This document shows positions 1-7,353 of a stretch of 34,300 nt of DNA, piece after piece (position 1 is the stretch's first letter; every line of letters begins with the position of its first letter). The stretch comes from an uncultured Opitutia bacterium (lineage in GTDB: Bacteria; Verrucomicrobiota; Verrucomicrobiia; Opitutales; UBA953). The stretch covers positions 1 through 34,300 of the forward strand of contig CAIPVK010000141.1 of the NCBI GenBank assembly GCA_903868455.1. Direction: 5' to 3'. The translations under genes were made by a program, and so were the position numbers. The notes under the pieces are model-generated. The model made no database searches. It worked only from the letters and a program-made list of their open reading frames with translations, and was not told the origin of the DNA.

Positions 1-781
1 AATCCGCCGCCGGCCACTGCACGTCACCGGCCACGCGCGTGTGACTATCACTGCCGCCCGTCCGCAGCAACCCCAACTTGCCGGCCAACTCCCCATACTT
101 TCGCACCGCGCCCGCCGTGTGTTTCGGGTGCCACACCTCGATCCCGGCCAGCCCTTGGTCCACAAACTCCCGAATCACCTTGTCCACACCGGTCAACCCC
201 GGATGCGCCAACACCGCCACCCCGCCGGCCCGCCGCACGTGCCCGATCGCCTCGGCCACCGTCATCCGGTACCGTTCGATGTACGCCGCCCGGCCTTGTT
301 TCAAGAACCGCTCGAACGCCTCCTCCACCGTCTTCACGACGCCCCGTTTCTGCAACGCCCGCGCCACATGCGGCCGGCCCAACACCCCGCAATCCGAACA
401 CGCCTCCACTTCCGCCACCGTCAATTCGACGCCGAGTTCGTTCAACCGGCCGACAATCTTCGTCATCCGTTGCACCCGGACTTGCCGGCAATGATCGAGG
501 ACCAACCGCAACGGCTCGTGCCGCCAGCGGTCCCCGGCAAAGTAACCGAGCAGATGCACTTCCTGTCCACCCACCCGGCAAGTGATCTCCGCCCCCACCG
601 TTACCGGCAACCCTACGGACTCACCGGCGGCCAGCAGTTCTTCGGCGCCGGCCACGGTGTCGTGGTCGGTCAACGCGATCATCGGGCAACCGGCGACTTG
701 GGCTTGGGAGACGAGTTCGCCGGGCGGGAAGATGCCGTCGGAATACCGGGAATGCAGATGCAGGTCAGCCGAACACAACAT
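1..781 (-). CDS. PHP-domain phosphoesterase (RNase AM/TrpH-like), 3' end outside window
   Basis: The reverse complement from an ATG at 781 is open for 260 codons to the window edge. It carries the full set of PHP metal-site motifs: DLHLHS (residues 6-11), TDHD (38-41), GRPHVA (135-140), LAHPG (191-195) and GGSDSH (242-247). This is the pattern of the YciV/TrpH group, which hydrolyse 3',5'-nucleoside bisphosphates or trim RNA 5' ends; the exact substrate cannot be told. The frame stays open upstream of the ATG, so the start is not certain, but the DLHLHS motif normally lies close to the N-terminus. Codon use differs from the genes to the right: GAA, CAA, TTG, CAT and GTA codons are common here and nearly absent from ftsY and aroB. 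It abuts a truncated ftsY head to head, so an assembly join is possible. Confidence 0.85.
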   Translation of the reverse strand, partial: MLCSADLHLHSRYSDGIFPPGELVSQAQVAGCPMIALTDHDTVAGAEELLAAGESVGLPVTVGAEITCRVGGQEVHLLGYFAGDRWRHEPLRLVLDHCRQVRVQRMTKIVGRLNELGVELTVAEVEACSDCGVLGRPHVARALQKRGVVKTVEEAFERFLKQGRAAYIERYRMTVAEAIGHVRRAGGVAVLAHPGLTGVDKVIREFVDQGLAGIEVWHPKHTAGAVRKYGELAGKLGLLRTGGSDSHTRVAGDVQWPAAD

Positions 782-795
782 CGGCTCACCCGGCC

Positions 796-1500
796 GTGCG
801 CGCGGGCGGGGCGGCCGAGGTCGCCGCCGCCGTGCTCGAGCGCCGGCTCGCCTCGCCGCCCTGGACCCCCGACTGGTCCTCGACGCCCGTGGTCATCCTC
901 CTGCTGGGCGTCAACGGCGCGGGCAAGACGACGACCGCCGCCAAGCTCGCCGCCCGCCTCGGGGCCGAGGGGCACCCCGCCCTGCTCGGCGCCTGCGACA
1001 CCTTCCGCGCCGCGGCCGGCGCCCAGCTCGAGACCTGGGCCTCGCGCCTCGGCGTGCCCGTGGTCGGCGGCAAGCCGGGCGCGGACCCGGCGGCGGTGGC
1101 CTTCGACGCGGTGACGGCCGGCGCGGCGCGCGGCGCGCACGCCGTGCTGCTCGACAGCGCGGGGCGGCTCCACACCAAGGCCCACCTGCTGGAGGAGCTG
1201 CGCAAGCTCGTCCGCGTCGCGGGCAAGGCCCGCGCGGGCGCGCCCCACGAGCGCTGGCTGGTGGTCGACGGCTCGCTGGGGTCCAACTCGGTCGAGCAGG
1301 CGCGCGTCTTCCACGAGGCGGTCGGGCTCACGGGCCTGGTCGTCACCAAGCTCGACGGCGAGGGCCGGGGCGGCGCCGCGGTGGGCATCGCGCGCGAGAC
1401 GGGCGTCCCCGTGCGCTTCGTCGGCGTCGGCGAGGCGGCGGAGGACCTGCTGCCGCTGGACGCGCGCGCCTACGCCCGCTCGCTGGTGGGGCTGGACTGA
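796..1500 (+). CDS. ftsY: FtsY, signal recognition particle receptor GTPase, 5'-truncated
   Basis: This is the G domain of the SRP receptor, which docks ribosome-SRP complexes at the inner membrane. Visible motifs are the P-loop GVNGAGKTTT (38-47), DTFRAAA (G2), DSAGR (G3, usually DTAGR), TKLDGEGRGG (G4) and VGVGE (G5). SRP54 is excluded because no methionine-rich M domain follows. The first possible start is a GTG at 796, which leaves only about 35 residues before the P-loop. Intact FtsY has roughly 100 or more there (the helical N domain plus a linker). The FtsY-like frame seems to continue a few codons upstream of the GTG and then runs into the antisense of the PHP gene. The gene is therefore cut at its 5' end, by rearrangement or by a contig misjoin. 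Confidence 0.9.
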   Translation: MRAGGAAEVAAAVLERRLASPPWTPDWSSTPVVILLLGVNGAGKTTTAAKLAARLGAEGHPALLGACDTFRAAAGAQLETWASRLGVPVVGGKPGADPAAVAFDAVTAGAARGAHAVLLDSAGRLHTKAHLLEELRKLVRVAGKARAGAPHERWLVVDGSLGSNSVEQARVFHEAVGLTGLVVTKLDGEGRGGAAVGIARETGVPVRFVGVGEAAEDLLPLDARAYARSLVGLD

Positions 1501-1546
1501 GGGCTCCGTCCTTGCCGCCCGCGGGGCCGAGGCCCTAGGGTCGGGC

Positions 1547-2641
1547 ATGGCCTGCGTCGTCGAGACCGTCCGCGCCGCCTCCGGCGCCTACCCCGTGCAC
1601 ATCGGGCCGGACGCCCTGTCGGCCGCGGCCGAGGCCGCCGCCGCGGCCCGCCGCGCCGGCGCGGGCGTGCTGACGGTCGCCGCGCCCGGGGTCCGCGCCG
1701 CGCTGCCCGCGGCGATGGCGCGCTTCGCCGCGCTCGGCCCCGTGCATGTGACGCGGGCCGACGGCGAGACGGCGAAGTCGCCCGCCGAGCTGGCCGACCT
1801 CTGGGAGGCGCTGGCGGAGGCCAAGCTCGGGCGCGACGGCGTGGTCGTCGCCCTCGGGGGCGGCGTGGTCGGCGACCTCGCGGGCTTCGCGGCCGCGAGC
1901 TACCTGCGCGGCGTCGCCGTGATCCAGGTCCCGACCACGCTGCTCGCGATGGTGGACAGCTCCGTCGGCGGCAAGACGGGGATCAACCTCGTCCATGGCA
2001 AGAACCTCGCCGGCGCCTTCCACGCGCCGGCGCTCGTCGCCGCGGACACCTCGCTGCTCGCCACCCTGCCCGCGCGCGAGCTCGCCGCGGGCATGGCGGA
2101 GGTCCTCAAGTACGGCCTGCTCGGCGACGCCGCGCTCCTCGCCGAGGTCGAGGCCGCCGGCCGCATGGCCTGGGACCACCCGGCGCTGCCGGGGATCATC
2201 CGCCGCTGCGTGCGGATGAAGGCCGAGGTCGTCGGCGGCGACGAGCGCGAGACGGCGCGAGCCGGCGGCCGGGCGCTCCTGAACCTCGGGCACACCTTCG
2301 GCCACGCCGTCGAGGCGGTGGCCGGCTACGGCGCCTACCTCCACGGCGAGGCGGTGGGCGTCGGCCTGGCGATGGCCGCGGCGCTCTCGCGGGACCTCGG
2401 CCTGGTCGGCGACGGCGACGTCGCCCGCGTCGTCGCGGCGGTCGAGGCGCAGGGCCTGCCTTCCCGCCTGCGCGCGCCCCTGCCGGCCGACGCGCTGGCG
2501 GCGGCGATGCGGCACGACAAGAAGGCGCGCGCGGGCCGCATCCGCTTCGTCGTGCTCGAGGCGCTCGGCCGCGCGGCGACGCGCGACGACGTGCCGGAGG
2601 ACGCCGCCCGGCGGGTGCTCCTCGCCCACGGCGCGGCCTGA
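1547..2641 (+). CDS. aroB: 3-dehydroquinate synthase
   Basis: AroB is the second enzyme of the shikimate pathway. It converts DAHP to 3-dehydroquinate in the cytoplasm using NAD and a divalent metal. The 364-residue length is normal for the family. Diagnostic stretches are GGGVVGDLAGFAA (nucleotide-binding), PTTLLAMVDSSVGGKTGIN, the metal-site region NLGHTFGHAVE and HGEAVGVGL, and the HDKKA segment. The ATG at 1547 lies 46 bases after the ftsY stop and has only a weak purine-rich upstream region. Its stop and the stop of the convergent lipoprotein gene are one base apart, with no terminator hairpin between them. Confidence 0.97.
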   Translation: MACVVETVRAASGAYPVHIGPDALSAAAEAAAAARRAGAGVLTVAAPGVRAALPAAMARFAALGPVHVTRADGETAKSPAELADLWEALAEAKLGRDGVVVALGGGVVGDLAGFAAASYLRGVAVIQVPTTLLAMVDSSVGGKTGINLVHGKNLAGAFHAPALVAADTSLLATLPARELAAGMAEVLKYGLLGDAALLAEVEAAGRMAWDHPALPGIIRRCVRMKAEVVGGDERETARAGGRALLNLGHTFGHAVEAVAGYGAYLHGEAVGVGLAMAAALSRDLGLVGDGDVARVVAAVEAQGLPSRLRAPLPADALAAAMRHDKKARAGRIRFVVLEALGRAATRDDVPEDAARRVLLAHGAA

Positions 2642-2642
2642 G

Positions 2643-2864
2643 TCAGGGCGCGGCGTCGGGGCCGACGGCCGGGCGCGCCGCCCGCCAGTCGCCGTCGCGG
2701 GCGCGCTCGGCGTTGCGGCGGTTTGCCGCCTCGATCCCGCCCTCGGGCGCGGGCTCGCCCGCGAGGGCGGCGGCGGCCGGGGTCTTCTCGAGCCGATGGC
2801 CGGGCTGGTCGGCGGGGCCGCCGGCGCAGCCGGCGAGCAGGAGGGCGAGGAAGGCGGGGCGCAT
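2643..2864 (-). CDS. Small predicted lipoprotein, unknown function
   Basis: This is a 73-residue ORF starting one base after the stop of the phospho-sugar mutase, so it is very likely cotranscribed with it. The N-terminus is a short lipoprotein signal peptide: Met-Arg, a hydrophobic run, then the lipobox LAGC with Cys13 as the lipidation site. The mature part is about 60 residues, rich in Ala, Pro, Arg and Glu, with no domain I recognise. The lipobox and the tight spacing between two genes are the evidence that it is real. A frame shadow is possible in DNA this GC-rich, so confidence is moderate. Confidence 0.55.
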   Translation of the reverse strand: MRPAFLALLLAGCAGGPADQPGHRLEKTPAAAALAGEPAPEGGIEAANRRNAERARDGDWRAARPAVGPDAAP

Positions 2865-2865
2865 G

Positions 2866-4791
2866 TCAGGGGGCGCGGCGGGCGGCGTCCTTGCCGGCCC
2901 AGGCGAGGAGGCCGTCGACCTGGGCGCGGGCGGCGGCGCGGGCGGCGGCGAGTCGGTCGGGGTCGTCGACCGCGACGCGGGCGAAGCCGTAGAACTTGAC
3001 CTTGGGCTCGGTGCCCGAGGGGCGGATGCCGAGGCGGCGGCCGTCGGCGAGGTCGACGAGGAGGAAGTCCTCGCGGGGAAGGAACTCGCCGTCGGCGTCC
3101 GTGGCCGAGCCGTCGGCGAGGTCCGTCACGGCGACGACCGCGGATCCGTCGACCTCGGCCGGGGGCGAGGCGCGCCAGGAGGCGAGCAGCTTGCGGATGG
3201 AGGCCGCGCCCGTCGCGCCCTCGCGGGCGAGGTTGAGGAGCCCCTCGGCGTGGGCCCCGTGACGCAGGTGGAGGGCGTCGAGGGCGTCGGCCAGCGTGCG
3301 GCCGCGCGCGCGGAGGGCCGCGGCGTACTCCGCCAGGAGGACGGCCGAGGCGTTGGCGTCCTTATCGCGCACGCCGTCGTCGGCGAGGTAGCCGTGGCTC
3401 TCCTCGAGGCCGATGAGGAAGAGGGTGGAGTGGCGGAGGGCGAGGGGGGCGCGACGGCGCAGGGGCAGGCCGGGCGCCTCCGGGCCGGCGCGCTCGGCGA
3501 GGCGGGCGGCCCAGCGCTCGGCCTTGCCCGCGATCCACTTGAACCCGACGAGCGTGCCGACGCAGCGCACGCCGTGGCGCGCGCAGAGGGCGTCGACGAG
3601 CGGGGTGGTGACGACCGACTTCACGACCGCGGCGGCGGGCGAGCCCTCCGGGGGCAGGATGCCCGCGTCCTTGAGCGAGGACAGGCGGTGCTCGCAGAGG
3701 AGGGCCGCGATCTCGTTGCCCGTCAGGACGCGGTACCCGTCGCCGACCCGGATGGCCGCGCCGACGCGGTCGGCGTCGGGGTCCGTGGCCAAGGCGAGGT
3801 CGGCGCCCTCGCGCGCGGCCTGGGCGAGCGCGAGCGCGAAGGCCTCGGGGTTCTCGGGGTTGGGCGAGCGGACGGTGGGGAAGGCGCCGTCGTGCTCGGC
3901 CTGCTCGGCGACGAGCGCGGGCTCCACGCCGAGCCGGCGAAGGGCGGGGACGACCATGACGTCGCCGGTGCCGTGCAGGTTGGTGAAGACGACGCGGGGG
4001 GCGTGCCGGCGCAGGACCTCGGGATCGGCCACGCCCGCGCACAGGCGGTCGAGGTAGGCGGCCTCGGCGGAGGCGGGAACGGGGCGCGCGGCCGAGCGGT
4101 CGGCGGCGGCCAGGGCCGCGACCGCGCCGGGGCCGAGCGCCTCGACGCGGGCGACGATCGCGGCGTCGTGGGGCGGCAGGACCTGGCCGCCGTCGCCGAG
4201 GTAGCACTTGAAGCCGTTGTCGTGGGGCGGGTTGTGGCTGGCGGTGATGACGACGCCGGCGTCGGCGCCGAGATGCCGGACGGTGAAGCTGAGCTGCGGC
4301 GTGGAGCGCGGGCCGTCGAACAGCCACGCCTCGCCGCCGAGGGCGCACCAGGCCGCGGCGACCGACTCGGCGAACGCGCGCGAGAAGTGCCGGACGTCGT
4401 GGGCGACGACCAGGCGCGGGGCGGCCTTGCCGAGCGACGCGAGATGGCCGTGCAGGCCGGCGGTGGCGCGGATCAGGTTGGTCTCGTTCAGGCAGGCGGC
4501 GCCGACGGCGGGATGGCGGGGCGCCGAGCCCGCGGGGGCGTCGCCGCGCTCGGAGGGAGCCACGACCTTGCCGATGGTCCTGCCGCGCATGCCGCCCGTG
4601 CCGAAGGCCACGCCCTTGTAGAAGCGGTCCTCGAGCTCGGACCATTCGCCGGCGTCGGCGAGCTCGGCCACGGCGGCGGCGGCCCAGGCGGGCAGGCCCT
4701 CGGCGCCGAGCCAGAGCCTCAGGTTGGCGAGGGCGGCGGGGGACAGCTTGCCGGAGGACTCGAGGCGGGCGAGGAGGGCGGCGGGGGACAT
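2866..4791 (-). CDS. Phosphoglucomutase/phosphomannomutase family phospho-sugar mutase
   Basis: This is an alpha-D-phosphohexomutase that moves phosphate between C1 and C6 of hexose phosphates through a phosphoserine. From the ATG at 4791 it has 641 residues. Visible signatures: GTGGMRG near the N-terminus, the active-site loop TASHNPPHDNG (catalytic Ser about 185), the metal loop DPDADR (about 337-342), the sugar-binding GLEESHG (about 462-468) and the phosphate-binding RPSGTEPKVKF near the C-terminus. The longer, two-step-length architecture fits the PGM2/ManB-like bacterial group more than GlmM. A TTG 12 codons upstream (4827) is also in frame. I prefer the ATG because family similarity begins just after it. 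It is divergent from the YfgM-like gene and leads the small lipoprotein gene. Confidence 0.93.
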   Translation of the reverse strand: MSPAALLARLESSGKLSPAALANLRLWLGAEGLPAWAAAAVAELADAGEWSELEDRFYKGVAFGTGGMRGRTIGKVVAPSERGDAPAGSAPRHPAVGAACLNETNLIRATAGLHGHLASLGKAAPRLVVAHDVRHFSRAFAESVAAAWCALGGEAWLFDGPRSTPQLSFTVRHLGADAGVVITASHNPPHDNGFKCYLGDGGQVLPPHDAAIVARVEALGPGAVAALAAADRSAARPVPASAEAAYLDRLCAGVADPEVLRRHAPRVVFTNLHGTGDVMVVPALRRLGVEPALVAEQAEHDGAFPTVRSPNPENPEAFALALAQAAREGADLALATDPDADRVGAAIRVGDGYRVLTGNEIAALLCEHRLSSLKDAGILPPEGSPAAAVVKSVVTTPLVDALCARHGVRCVGTLVGFKWIAGKAERWAARLAERAGPEAPGLPLRRRAPLALRHSTLFLIGLEESHGYLADDGVRDKDANASAVLLAEYAAALRARGRTLADALDALHLRHGAHAEGLLNLAREGATGAASIRKLLASWRASPPAEVDGSAVVAVTDLADGSATDADGEFLPREDFLLVDLADGRRLGIRPSGTEPKVKFYGFARVAVDDPDRLAAARAAARAQVDGLLAWAGKDAARRAP

Positions 4792-4868
4792 CGCGGCCAG
4801 TCTCGCCTCCGAGGCCGGGCAGGACAAGCGCGGAAGGCCCGGGGCGGGCCGGCCGCGCGCCTCTCCCG

Positions 4869-4883
4869 GGGTTGACTCAACCC
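4869..4883. promoter_or_regulatory. 15-bp perfect palindrome in a divergent intergenic region
   Basis: GGGTTGA and TCAACCC are exact inverted arms around a central C. They lie in the 116-base gap between the divergent phospho-sugar mutase (start 4791) and the YfgM-like gene (start 4908). A third GGGTTG half-site lies at about 4896-4901. TTGACT inside the palindrome resembles a -35 box, but no good -10 follows at the right distance. An operator for a dimeric regulator is plausible but unproven. Confidence 0.4.
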
Positions 4884-4907
4884 GCGTCCTGCCAAGGGTT
4901 GGGGGCT

Positions 4908-5612
4908 ATGTCGCAGGACCGCAACCCGAGCCCGAAGGGCGACGACCGCAACCTCGTCGTGGTGGACGAGGACTTCGCCCAGGCCGACGCCGAGGACCGC
5001 CTCTGGCTGTTCTGGGAGCGCCACCGCTCCAAGATCGTCGGCTCCGTCGTCGCCGTGGTCGCCGGCCTCGTCGCCTTCTTCGCCTACGTCGCATGGGAGA
5101 CCGCCCGCCGCGAGGCGGTCGGCGAGGCCTACGCCGCCCTCGCGGACGACGACGCGCGCCGGGCCTTCGCCCGCGAGCACGCCGGCGACCCGCTCGCCAC
5201 CGCCGCCCTGCTGACGATCGCCGACGAGCTCCTCGCCAAGGGCAAGGGCTCGTCCAAGGCCTACGCCGAGGCCGCCGCCTCCGACCCCGGCCCCTCGCGC
5301 GCCGGCCAGGCGCTGCTCTGGCGCGCCCGCCTTCACGCCGGCCTCCTCGCCCTCGACGAGGGCGCGACCGCCGACGGCCTCGCGCGCCTCGCCGAGGTGG
5401 CCGAGTCCGACGCGGCGCCCGACGCCCTGCGCGGCCCCGCCTTCCTCGCCCTCGCCCGCGCGGCGCTCGCGTCCAAGGACGCCGCCAAGGCGCGCGAGTG
5501 GCTCGACAAGATGGACCGCCTGCTCCGCCCCGACCACCCGTGGCGCGAGGAGCAGCGCCGCCTGATCGCCGCCGAGCCGGCCCTCCGGCCCGCGGCGACG
5601 CCGGGCTCCTGA
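4908..5612 (+). CDS. Single-pass membrane protein with TPR-like domain (YfgM-like)
   Basis: The protein has 234 residues from the ATG at 4908, which follows a G-rich stretch. A TTG 12 codons upstream is an alternative but is less likely. The N-terminal 35 or so residues are charged and cytoplasmic. One hydrophobic helix follows (about 36-58), and then an Ala/Leu-rich helical region with repeated A-A-K/E patterns and the spacing of tetratricopeptide-like repeats. This matches the topology of YfgM/TPR_21 proteins, which in enterobacteria associate with the SecYEG translocon and periplasmic chaperones. It lies eight bases upstream of an ABC exporter operon, so a role in envelope assembly is inferred. 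Similarity is by architecture only; no invariant catalytic motif exists to confirm it. Confidence 0.7.
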   Translation: MSQDRNPSPKGDDRNLVVVDEDFAQADAEDRLWLFWERHRSKIVGSVVAVVAGLVAFFAYVAWETARREAVGEAYAALADDDARRAFAREHAGDPLATAALLTIADELLAKGKGSSKAYAEAAASDPGPSRAGQALLWRARLHAGLLALDEGATADGLARLAEVAESDAAPDALRGPAFLALARAALASKDAAKAREWLDKMDRLLRPDHPWREEQRRLIAAEPALRPAATPGS

Positions 5613-5619
5613 CCGAGGG

Positions 5620-6591
5620 ATGGGCGACGCGGCCTCCCAGACCGTCCCGGCGCTCGAGGTCCGCGGCCTCACGCGCCGCTATGGCAAGCTGACGGCGGTC
5701 GACGCGGTGAGCTTCGCGGTGGCGCCCGGCGAGATCGTCGGCTTCCTCGGCCCCAACGGCGCCGGCAAGTCGACGACGCTGCGCATCCTCGCCGGGCGGC
5801 TGCTCGCGACGGAAGGCAGCGCCTTCGTGGGCGGCGTGTCGGTCGCCGCCGAGCCCGCCGCGGCGCGGCGCCGGCTGGCGCACATGCCCGAGAACAACCC
5901 CTTGCCCGAGGACACGCGCGTGCGCGAGTACCTCGAGCTGCGCGCGCGCCTGAAGGGCGTGGACGAGGAGCGCGTCGGGCTGCGCGTCGACCAGGTGCTG
6001 CACGACTGCGACCTGCGCGAGCGCGCGGGGAGCCTGATCGGCCACCTCTCCAAGGGCTACCGCCAGCGCGTGGGCATCGCGGACGCGCTCGTGGCCGAGC
6101 CCGAGGTCGTGCTGCTCGACGAGCCCACCATCGGCCTCGACCCGCACCAGGTGCTCGGCATCCGCGACCTGCTCCGCCGCCTGCGCGGGAAGCTGGCCGT
6201 GCTCATCTCGAGCCACATCCTGAGCGAGGTGGAGCAGGTCTGCGACCGGGTGGTCATCATCCACCGCGGCAAGCTGGTCGCCCAAGGGCGCCCCGACGAC
6301 CTGCGGCGCGAGCTGCTGCCGCCGCCGGCGCTGGCCGTCGGGACGGACGCCGGCGCGGCCGCGGTCGGCGCCGTCGCCGCGCGGCTCGACCCCGCGGCGC
6401 GCGCGTCCGAGGACGGACCCGGGCGCGTGCGCGTGGAGCTGCCGCGCGGCTCACCCGCGCGCGAGCGCCTGCTCGGCGCGCTCGCCGAGGCGGGCGTGCC
6501 CGTGCGCTCGCTCTCCGAGGAGGCGGCGGGCCTCGAGGCGGTGTTCCTCGCCGCGACGCGGCGCGAGGCGCGGGAGGCGCCGGCCGCCTGA
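5620..6591 (+). CDS. ABC transporter ATP-binding protein, GldA-like/ABC-2 type
   Basis: This 323-residue ABC ATPase has a Walker A GPNGAGKST, Q-loop region, signature LSKGYRQR (the K-G-Y-R variant typical of GldA/CcmA-like ABC-2 exporters), Walker B VVLLDEPT and H-loop SSH. About 85 residues after the H-loop form a C-terminal extension usual in this group. Its stop overlaps the ATG of the permease by one base (TGATG), so the two are translationally coupled. The next genes are an ABC-2 permease and a GldG-like protein, as in Gld-type clusters of non-gliding and gliding bacteria alike. The substrate is unknown, and gliding motility should not be assumed. Confidence 0.92.
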   Translation: MGDAASQTVPALEVRGLTRRYGKLTAVDAVSFAVAPGEIVGFLGPNGAGKSTTLRILAGRLLATEGSAFVGGVSVAAEPAAARRRLAHMPENNPLPEDTRVREYLELRARLKGVDEERVGLRVDQVLHDCDLRERAGSLIGHLSKGYRQRVGIADALVAEPEVVLLDEPTIGLDPHQVLGIRDLLRRLRGKLAVLISSHILSEVEQVCDRVVIIHRGKLVAQGRPDDLRRELLPPPALAVGTDAGAAAVGAVAARLDPAARASEDGPGRVRVELPRGSPARERLLGALAEAGVPVRSLSEEAAGLEAVFLAATRREAREAPAA

Positions 6592-7352
6592 TGCGCGCCT
6601 TCCGCACGCTGCTCGCGCACGAGCTGCGCACGATGTGGCTGGGGTGGACGACCTGGGCCGCCTGGTCGCTCTTCCTCGGGCTGCAGGCCTTCGTCTTCTG
6701 GTACGCCGCGCTCGCCTGCTCGCGCGGGCCCATGCCCTGGACGCCGGTCGAGGCGGTCTTCCGCTGGTTCCCCCTCCCGCTCCTCACCCTCCTGCCGCTG
6801 CTCACGATGCGCGCGCTGGCCGAGGAGCGCCGCAGCGGCACGCTGGGCGCGCTGCTCTCGACCCAGGCGGGGCCGGGCGCGGTGGTGATGGCGAAGGCCG
6901 CGGCGGTGTGGCTGACCTGGGTCGGCTTCTGGGCGTCCTTCGCCGCGCTGCCCCTCCTCGCGGCCGCGACGCTCGGGGCCTCGGCCGACCCGCGGCTCGC
7001 GGACCCGCTGGCGATCGGCGGCGGGCTCGCCTTCGTGGCGGTGAGCGGCACGCTCCACGTGGCGATCGGCATCCTCTGCGGCTCGCGCACCCGGAGCCCC
7101 TCGCTCGCCGCGCTGCTCACCTTCGTCTGCCTGCTCGGCCTCACGGTCTCGGGCGGGCTGCTCGACGCGCTGCCCACGGACGGCTGGGGCGGGGTCGACT
7201 GGCTGAGGTCCGCGGCCGCTCACCTGCGCAACCTCGCCCACCTCGACGACTTCGCCTCGGGCGTGGTCGACACCGCGCCGCTGGCGCTCTACCTGGGAGG
7301 CGCCGCCATCTGCCTGGGCGTCGCCTTCCGCAACGTGGAGGAGCCGGACTGA
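6591..7352 (+). CDS. ABC-2 type permease, GldF-like
   Basis: The protein has 253 residues with about six hydrophobic segments: near residues 19-40, 60-78, 98-120, 138-160, 170-190 and 225-247. There is no signal peptide and no ATPase motif. The layout, a short cytoplasmic N-terminus before helix 1 and an E-E-R-R-S-G-T turn after helix 2, is typical of ABC-2 permeases such as GldF and NosY. Its ATG overlaps the stop of the ATPase, and the next gene starts two bases after its stop. It is the membrane partner of that ATPase. Confidence 0.88.
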   Translation: MRAFRTLLAHELRTMWLGWTTWAAWSLFLGLQAFVFWYAALACSRGPMPWTPVEAVFRWFPLPLLTLLPLLTMRALAEERRSGTLGALLSTQAGPGAVVMAKAAAVWLTWVGFWASFAALPLLAAATLGASADPRLADPLAIGGGLAFVAVSGTLHVAIGILCGSRTRSPSLAALLTFVCLLGLTVSGGLLDALPTDGWGGVDWLRSAAAHLRNLAHLDDFASGVVDTAPLALYLGGAAICLGVAFRNVEEPD

Positions 7353-7353
7353 G

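Noticed and set aside
582-1538. Plus-strand frames running through the PHP gene into ftsY
   Set aside because: They are out of frame with the FtsY motifs and antisense to the PHP motifs; they are open only because of base composition.
2713-4875. A 720-codon plus-strand frame opposite the phospho-sugar mutase
   Set aside because: It is a low-complexity Gly/Ala/Glu shadow; the minus-strand frame contains all phosphohexomutase active-site motifs.
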